NCBI GenBank assembly: GCA_963751395.1
Contig: CAVVUC010000001.1
Coordinates: 930,001-994,000, forward strand
Length of the DNA stretch: 64,000 nucleotides
Source of the DNA: CAVVUC01 sp963751395
GTDB taxonomy: Bacteria; Verrucomicrobiota; Verrucomicrobiia; Chthoniobacterales; Chthoniobacteraceae
Direction of reading: 5' to 3'
The position numbers and the translations under genes are program-made. Positions 58,881 to 64,000 of this stretch are shown here, in pieces (the first letter of the stretch is position 1; the number at the start of each line of letters is the position of its first letter). The notes under the pieces are model-generated. The model did not search any database, was not told the origin of the DNA, and saw nothing but the letters and a program-made list of their open reading frames with translations.

Positions 58881-61046
58881 CTAACGGAAGGCTTCGGCCC
58901 GGCGCAGCAGTTCCTCCAGATGCGGCTCGTCCGGGTTCCACGGTTTGCCCGGGCGAATGATGGCTACTTTGCAAGCCTCGGCGGCTTCCACGAGTTCACG
59001 GTAGGTGCCGGCCTGGAGGTCGGCGATGCGGGCCTGTTTGTTTTCGTTGTAGGTGAACATCCGGTTGTTTCGGTTCGTGCATTCGTTGCAGGAGGTGCAG
59101 CGGGCCGTCTCGATCCACGCTTCGTCGTGCGACACGGAGGCCGTCGCTTCGACTCTGTCGTTGGCTTGGGCCGCCGCGGCTGCGGACACGATCGCCGGAT
59201 GTTCGGCGGGCAACTCCGTCTGCGGGGCTGATTGCCTGCGGGATTCTTCAACCAGTTTTTGCTTCTCGGATTCCCAAGCCTGGTGCGCCTCGTCGAGAGC
59301 CCGGCGGGAGTGGGAATTATTGATCCCTCCCAGTTCCTGCAACCTGTGCCAGCGCCGGGCAGTTCGCTGTGCCAACCGGACGGCAGCAGGCGTGACGGCC
59401 AACCGTTGCAACCGGTCGTCGGGCCCGACCACGAGCACAAAGGGCACCCGGTTCTGCCCGTCGCCGTCCTGAAGGTACTGAGCCAGCGGGACGGCCTCCG
59501 CCCACTCTTTCTGTGGCAGCGGCTGGAAGGCATCCGCGAAGCTGTGATCCGCTGCCAGGAAATCGACTGCCGTGAAAGCGAGGCTGTCCGTGAAGGACTG
59601 CATCTGCTCATCCTCGTAACTAAAGGAATGGACCGGCCAGTCCCGGTCCGGCTGTGGATTGCCGTCGAGACTGAAGCACTCGGCCAGGGTTTCGCCTTTG
59701 CCCGGATCGAAGACCAGCGTTGGGAAAAGTCGCGACTCCATGGCTGCGGCAGCGGTGAGGTAAGGCGGGGTGGGGGAATCTCCGCCCGGAGAGAACAGAC
59801 AAAACAAGGCAGGGCCCGCGGCAGCCAGACCGTCGGCCAGGCGCTGAGCCATCGTGCAGAAGTTCGATGTCGCCGTTTGCAGGACAAAAGCGCTGCCGAG
59901 GTTCACCGCCATGCCCGCCAGTTGGGTTCGCCATGCAGCAGTGTCGGGGGCCGGTTGCCCGTTTGCGTCCTGAAACAAATTGTCCACTTGAAACACCACT
60001 TTGATCGGCAGCTCCGAGGAGAGTATCTCGATCAGATTCGTCCGGTCGGCGGGGTCGCAGTCCCGCTCCCGCAGCAACACCAAATAGCTGGGAAACCACC
60101 GGATGTCCTCGGCCGTGAGGGAACCGGCGTCGAAGTGTCCGAACAAGGGGTTGTGTATTTCGTCCCGATAGCGGTTCTCGATCTCAAGCGCCGCGATCCG
60201 GATGGCCTTGAGCAGGTCCGCCATGCGGGGCAGGCGGCGTTTCAATTCCGCCAGCGCCCCGGAGCAACTCGCAAATGCAAATGGGTGACGGCCCGTGTCC
60301 GCTTCGACACTGAAAAACTTCTCCTCGCGCAGAACAGCCAGCGCCCATTCGATGCGCTCCCGCCGCTTCGCAGGGATTCGTGCATGGGGGCGGTTGCCGC
60401 GCAAAGTGCGGGACATCGCCTGGAAATCGATCAACTCTTCAAAGCAGTTCCCAAATGTCCGCTTCAACGATTCGGGTTGCCGCGATTCCTCCGACTCCGA
60501 ATCATCACTCCGCAACACGTCGTTCAATCGGATCGCCAGTTCGCGCAATTGCGCCCCGGTGAGGGCTGCCCGTGCATTCTGCGTCCGCTGCCACAAATGC
60601 CGCAGAACCCGGTCCGCCGTGTCCGCGTCACAACCGATCAGTTCGCCTTCGACCTCCACCGCGGCGAAGGCGCGCTCCAAATCCTGCTGAAGCGACTGCC
60701 TTTCCTCGGCGGAGAGATCGGGTTGCGAGGACAGGGCTGCGGACGCCATCGACCACAATCGAGACAACGGCCCCGTTTCCTTCCGGAAGACCAGGGAGCG
60801 AATCTCCTGTTCCAGTCGGAGCACACGACGGCGGGTTTTTTCTCCTGCCGGGCCTCGTGGCGCGATCCGCCGGAGGAGGTCATTGACCACGGCGACAAGG
60901 GATTCAATGCCCCAGCAGGAACCCCGATCGACCAGAATCAAGGGGTAATCGTGACGGAGCGAAGCCAGATCGCGGTGGCGCCGGAGCAGGGCCGGCCAGC
61001 GGTCGGGAGCGGGCGTGCGCGACGGTTCATTGTTTGTGGCGTTCAT
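58881..61046 (-). CDS. Large third protein of the 2-oxoacid oxidoreductase operon, 4Fe-4S C-terminus
   Basis: The 721-residue protein has an N-terminal 300 residues of no known family. A middle part (about 380-600) has ATSNFCTMAQRLADGLAAAGPALFCLFSPGG and YLTAAAAMESRLFPTLVFDP, which recalls the central domain of pyruvate:ferredoxin oxidoreductase. The C-terminus is C-TSC-NEC with a fourth Cys in AEACKVAII, a single 4Fe-4S site. It overlaps the beta-subunit gene as ATGA. It may be an electron-transfer and scaffold subunit. The N-terminal part is unassigned. Confidence 0.65.
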   Translation of the reverse strand: MNATNNEPSRTPAPDRWPALLRRHRDLASLRHDYPLILVDRGSCWGIESLVAVVNDLLRRIAPRGPAGEKTRRRVLRLEQEIRSLVFRKETGPLSRLWSMASAALSSQPDLSAEERQSLQQDLERAFAAVEVEGELIGCDADTADRVLRHLWQRTQNARAALTGAQLRELAIRLNDVLRSDDSESEESRQPESLKRTFGNCFEELIDFQAMSRTLRGNRPHARIPAKRRERIEWALAVLREEKFFSVEADTGRHPFAFASCSGALAELKRRLPRMADLLKAIRIAALEIENRYRDEIHNPLFGHFDAGSLTAEDIRWFPSYLVLLRERDCDPADRTNLIEILSSELPIKVVFQVDNLFQDANGQPAPDTAAWRTQLAGMAVNLGSAFVLQTATSNFCTMAQRLADGLAAAGPALFCLFSPGGDSPTPPYLTAAAAMESRLFPTLVFDPGKGETLAECFSLDGNPQPDRDWPVHSFSYEDEQMQSFTDSLAFTAVDFLAADHSFADAFQPLPQKEWAEAVPLAQYLQDGDGQNRVPFVLVVGPDDRLQRLAVTPAAVRLAQRTARRWHRLQELGGINNSHSRRALDEAHQAWESEKQKLVEESRRQSAPQTELPAEHPAIVSAAAAAQANDRVEATASVSHDEAWIETARCTSCNECTNRNNRMFTYNENKQARIADLQAGTYRELVEAAEACKVAIIRPGKPWNPDEPHLEELLRRAEAFR

Positions 61047-62128
61047 GGCGTGGAAGGAAGGTTGCCTGATGATCGGGGAGAGGTTCCCGACTTTGCCGGG
61101 CGGTTTGCTCCGCGCGTGGAATCGGCATCGAAACCAACGCCATCGGAGGCCGCATTCTCATTCCCATTGCACCGGGGTTGCACGGTGAACTTGTCAAATT
61201 CCTTGTTGAGCGCCTGCCCGATCATCGCCGGCGTGAAGCTCTGCGCGGGCTTGCAGAGGTCCTCATAGCACGGCACCCGGTCATTGCGATACAGGATGCC
61301 CACCGGCGTGATGTCCGGATTCGACGCCAGTTCGCGGGCACGGTTGATGTCCGCGGGGTCATGCTGGGACTGGTTTCGATAAATCCCCGACAGAGAGGCG
61401 TCCAACTGAATGCCATTCGGGTGCGTCAGCACCAGGGTTTTCTCCGGATCCTGAAGGAAGGGATCGAAGAGGTTCGGCAGGAAGTTCGGGCATCGTTGCA
61501 GAACGCGGATGAAGGAGAATCCCTTGTGGTGGAAACCCTGCGCGATGATGCTGTAGAGGATGTCCGGAATCCAATCCGGGGCCTGCGCCACAAAGGAGGC
61601 GTTGGAGACACTCAGCGCCGTGATCAGCGGATTCAATGGAGCCAGCAGCGAGCCGCGCGGACTGGTGTTGCTTTTCAGACCCTGTGGCGACGTGGGCGAG
61701 GCCTGCATTTTGGTGAGACCGTAAACGAAGTTGTCGTGCAGCAGCACGGTCATGTTCATGTTGTAGCGGATGGCGTGAATCCAATGGCCCGCGCCGATGC
61801 TGCAACAGTCGCCGTCGCCGGTGCTGACGATCACATGGAGGTCGGGCCGGCGGATCGCGATGCCCTCAGCCACCGGCAGCGCGCGCCCGTGGAGGCCGTG
61901 AAAGCCGTAGGTCTTGAGATAATGCGGCATGCGGCTGGAGCAGCCGATGCCGGACACGAACACCGTCTTCTCCGGCGGAAGCTGTTCGTCGCGGCACAAA
62001 CGCAGCAGGGCCGTGAGGATCGTGTGATCGCCGCAGCCCGTACACCAGCGCGCGGCGCGGCCCTGGTAGTCTTCGATCGGGTGAAAATCCCCGGCACTCG
62101 CGCCGCAACATTCGTCAATGAGGTCCAT
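61043..62128 (-). CDS. 2-oxoacid:ferredoxin oxidoreductase beta subunit
   Basis: The ATG at 62128 (MDLIDECCGASAGDFHPIED) gives 361 residues; a longer frame would overlap the alpha gene. It has WCTGCGDHTIL, SGIGCSSRMPHYLKTYGFHGLHGRALP and the TPP-binding GDGDCCSIGAGHW ... NMNMTVLLHDNFVYGLTKMQASPTSP. The subunit carries thiamine diphosphate and a cluster and, with alpha, decarboxylates a 2-oxo acid to acyl-CoA while reducing ferredoxin. The C-terminal 60 residues are variable. Confidence 0.93.
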   Translation of the reverse strand: MDLIDECCGASAGDFHPIEDYQGRAARWCTGCGDHTILTALLRLCRDEQLPPEKTVFVSGIGCSSRMPHYLKTYGFHGLHGRALPVAEGIAIRRPDLHVIVSTGDGDCCSIGAGHWIHAIRYNMNMTVLLHDNFVYGLTKMQASPTSPQGLKSNTSPRGSLLAPLNPLITALSVSNASFVAQAPDWIPDILYSIIAQGFHHKGFSFIRVLQRCPNFLPNLFDPFLQDPEKTLVLTHPNGIQLDASLSGIYRNQSQHDPADINRARELASNPDITPVGILYRNDRVPCYEDLCKPAQSFTPAMIGQALNKEFDKFTVQPRCNGNENAASDGVGFDADSTRGANRPAKSGTSPRSSGNLPSTP

Positions 62129-62132
62129 GGTT

Positions 62133-64000
62133 TTAAGCGGGTTGATGTTCGGTTTTTCCAAGCCGCAAACGCGCGGCGGCCTCGATGGCACCGGGCTTGA
62201 TCGGCTGGCCTTTGACCTGGCCCCAGCAATCAATGTCGATCAGGAATCTTGCCCGGAGCAGCCAGCCGAGATTCGAGTAGCGCCGGTTCTCTTCGGTGAC
62301 CAGTTCATCGTCGAGCCGGTCGGACCAGTTCCCCTCGACGACCATCACCTTCCCGAACTGCCGGAGGATTTCCTTGAGCCCGCCGTGCAGCGGTTGGAGG
62401 AACGTGAGATGGAGCGAGGAAACATCCTGTCCTCCGGCGCGCAGGCGATCCACCGCCTCCTCGATCGCGCCGCGCGTGCTGCCCCAGCCGACGATCAGCA
62501 GTTCGCCGTGCGAGGCGCCGTGGACCTTGGGCGGTTTCAGCGAATGCTGGAGCGCCGCCAGCTTGAGACTGCGATGGCGGATCGCTTCCTCGTTGGGCTC
62601 CGGCCCGTATGCCACGCAACTCTGGCGATCGTGCGCCAGCCCAGTGAGCGTGTGCATTCCTCCCGGCCGGCCCGGGATGAACCGCTCCGACAAGCCGGTG
62701 CGCGAGTCCCAATCATACGGCGCCACGCCCTCGGAAACGGGGCTTTGATCAATGGGCGGCGCGACCCATTCCTCCTGGAATTTCGGCCGCGGAAACGGCT
62801 GCTGCGCTGTCGCCAGGTTCGCATCGCTCAGGACAACCACGGGCAGGCGATACGTCTCGGCAATCTTGCGCGCCGCGATCATCGCGTGAAAGCAATCCTC
62901 AATGCTGGCCGCGGCGAGCACGACCTTCGGCGCGTCGCCGTGACTGCCGAAGCAGGCGGACAGAAGATCGCCTTGCTCGACCTTGGTCGGCTGCCCGGTG
63001 CTGGGACCGCCGCGCTGCACGTTCACGACCACGAGCGGAATCTCGGCCATGCACGCGAGCCCGAGCGCCTCCTGTTTCAGCGCATAGCCCGGCCCCGAAG
63101 TAATCGTCACCGCGCACTTGCCGGCGTAGGACGCGCCGATGGCAAAGCAGCACGCGGCGAGTTCGTCTTCGGCCTGATGCACGAGCCCGCCCACTTTCTC
63201 GAACGCCTCGCTCAAGTAATGCGAAGCCGACGTGCCCGGTGTGATGGGATACATCGCGCAGACTTCCATCCCCGAAGCCATGATCCCGAGCGCGAGCGCC
63301 GTGTTGCCGTTGACGACAATCTGCGGCTCGGTGATCCCCGCCGGCGGAATGATGAACTTGAAGTCGAGATTGGCTTCGGCCCAGCGATGGCCTGCCTCCA
63401 GCAGTTTGACGTTGCTTTCGACAAGCTCCTCTCCCTTTTTTCCGAAGGTCTGCGCGATCTGTTGGCGCGAGATTTCCAGGTCCTGTCCGTAAATGCCGTT
63501 CAGCAGGCCCAGCACGAACATGTTCTTGCCACGCCGCGCATCCGGCGCGTGCTTCCGGCACTCCTCCTCCATCGGCACTTCATGGACGCGGAAATTTTCC
63601 CGCTCCAAACGCTGCCGCACGTCTCGATAGGACTGCGCGATGTGCGCATCCGGGTCCGCCGCCCATTTGTTTTCGAGCAGGATGATGCCTCCCGGCTTGA
63701 TCTCGTGCAATCGCCCCAGCAACACCTGCTCGTTGAAGGCCACGACGAGATCGGCCTGATCGCCCCCATTCGTGATGCAGCGGGAACCGAAACGAATGCG
63801 ATTGCCGCTGGCCCCCGCGATGCTCCGGGCCGGCGGCTGGATTTCGGCGGGAATGATCTCAACCGTCCACACGCCGTTCCCCATTTTTGCGGCCACCGTC
63901 GCGAAAGACTGGGCGCACTTTTGCGCGCCCTCGCCGGAGTCGCTGATCACCTCGACAATGTGTTCGCTCAGCTCGACGGCATGTTTTCCATTGGATGAAA
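62133..64000 (-). CDS. 2-oxoacid:ferredoxin oxidoreductase, fused gamma-alpha subunit, 5' end outside window
   Basis: The frame is open to the window edge and reads SSNGKHAVELSEHIVEVISD before SGEGAQKCAQSFATVAAKMG, so only a few N-terminal residues are missing. Residues up to about 190 are the gamma domain; then comes the alpha part with GNTALALGIMASG, YPITPGTSASHYLSEAF, and the GYALKQEALGLACMAEIPLVVVNVQRGGPSTG signature that binds CoA and partner subunit. It is followed after four bases by the beta gene. The 2-oxoglutarate-type (KorA) arrangement is the closest. A GTG at 63950 is an internal codon, not the start. Confidence 0.92.
   Translation of the reverse strand, partial: SSNGKHAVELSEHIVEVISDSGEGAQKCAQSFATVAAKMGNGVWTVEIIPAEIQPPARSIAGASGNRIRFGSRCITNGGDQADLVVAFNEQVLLGRLHEIKPGGIILLENKWAADPDAHIAQSYRDVRQRLERENFRVHEVPMEEECRKHAPDARRGKNMFVLGLLNGIYGQDLEISRQQIAQTFGKKGEELVESNVKLLEAGHRWAEANLDFKFIIPPAGITEPQIVVNGNTALALGIMASGMEVCAMYPITPGTSASHYLSEAFEKVGGLVHQAEDELAACCFAIGASYAGKCAVTITSGPGYALKQEALGLACMAEIPLVVVNVQRGGPSTGQPTKVEQGDLLSACFGSHGDAPKVVLAAASIEDCFHAMIAARKIAETYRLPVVVLSDANLATAQQPFPRPKFQEEWVAPPIDQSPVSEGVAPYDWDSRTGLSERFIPGRPGGMHTLTGLAHDRQSCVAYGPEPNEEAIRHRSLKLAALQHSLKPPKVHGASHGELLIVGWGSTRGAIEEAVDRLRAGGQDVSSLHLTFLQPLHGGLKEILRQFGKVMVVEGNWSDRLDDELVTEENRRYSNLGWLLRARFLIDIDCWGQVKGQPIKPGAIEAAARLRLGKTEHQPA

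Noticed and set aside
59232..61268. 678-residue plus-strand frame
   Set aside because: It is antisense to the third oxidoreductase-operon gene and reads as low-complexity shadow sequence. The minus-strand gene has a 4Fe-4S motif and an ATGA link to the beta gene.
62118..63998. 626-residue plus-strand frame over the alpha subunit
   Set aside because: The opposite strand has unmistakable gamma and alpha oxidoreductase motifs.

Overview
The window reads as a chromosomal segment from a member of the Verrucomicrobiota (PVC superphylum), most likely uncultured. This is inferred from a small Lys/Arg-then-Ala-rich protein, a zinc-ribbon bactofilin next to a plain bactofilin, a haem protein with a planctomycete/verrucomicrobial-type cytochrome c domain, many short REP-like palindromes, and toxin-antitoxin types common in that phylum. 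No rRNA, tRNA or CRISPR array was recognised.

Layout. (1) 1-13.6 kb is lower in G+C by eye than the rest. It carries a PaaK-like adenylate-forming ligase (cut by the window edge), an amidohydrolase, a divergent E1/ThiF-like domain fused to a tryptophanase-like PLP lyase, a PorV/FadL-like outer-membrane barrel, a membrane class III cyclase, a DevBCA-type ABC exporter and two paralogous FeeM-like N-acyltransferases. It looks like an acquired cluster that makes, exports and perhaps senses an acylated amino-acid-type metabolite; this product assignment is inference. (2) 13.6-16.6 kb is an IS66 element followed by an inverted copy of its own left end, the whole unit bounded by an 8-bp target duplication. 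(3) 16.7-28.8 kb is mostly housekeeping: panD, truA, ruvX, manC-like, mtnA, holA, DedA and TauE proteins, plus two related putative gluzincin peptidases. (4) 28.8-34.5 kb is a defence/addiction island: four toxin-antitoxin pairs, a truncated cytosine methyltransferase, an Mrr-like endonuclease, an Eco29kI-like remnant and vsr. Some modules are bounded by direct repeats.

(5) 34.6-41.3 kb holds a kinase-like protein, a 2Fe-2S ferredoxin, a DUF2157/GDYXXLXY pair, argG, a DMT transporter and a REP-associated tyrosine transposase between its own REP palindromes. (6) 41-49.2 kb is a minus-strand operon: ArsR regulator, rhodanese-DUF2892, CoA-disulfide-reductase-like enzyme with a rhodanese tail, cytochrome, RND adaptor and pump, rhodanese. 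Two matching 18-bp dyads lie in its promoters, so an ArsR-controlled sulfane-sulfur or thiol-stress response is likely. Two REP-like palindromes lie in frame inside the pump gene.

(7) 49.3-57.2 kb: gyrA coupled to a PAS protein, a small basic repeat protein, a frameshifted TPR protein, two bactofilins, a disulfide oxidoreductase and a RelE-type TA pair. (8) 57.2-64 kb: an STT3-like membrane glycosyltransferase, then a 2-oxoacid:ferredoxin oxidoreductase operon (gamma-alpha fusion, beta) with an unusual third protein ending in a 4Fe-4S domain; the alpha gene runs off the right edge.
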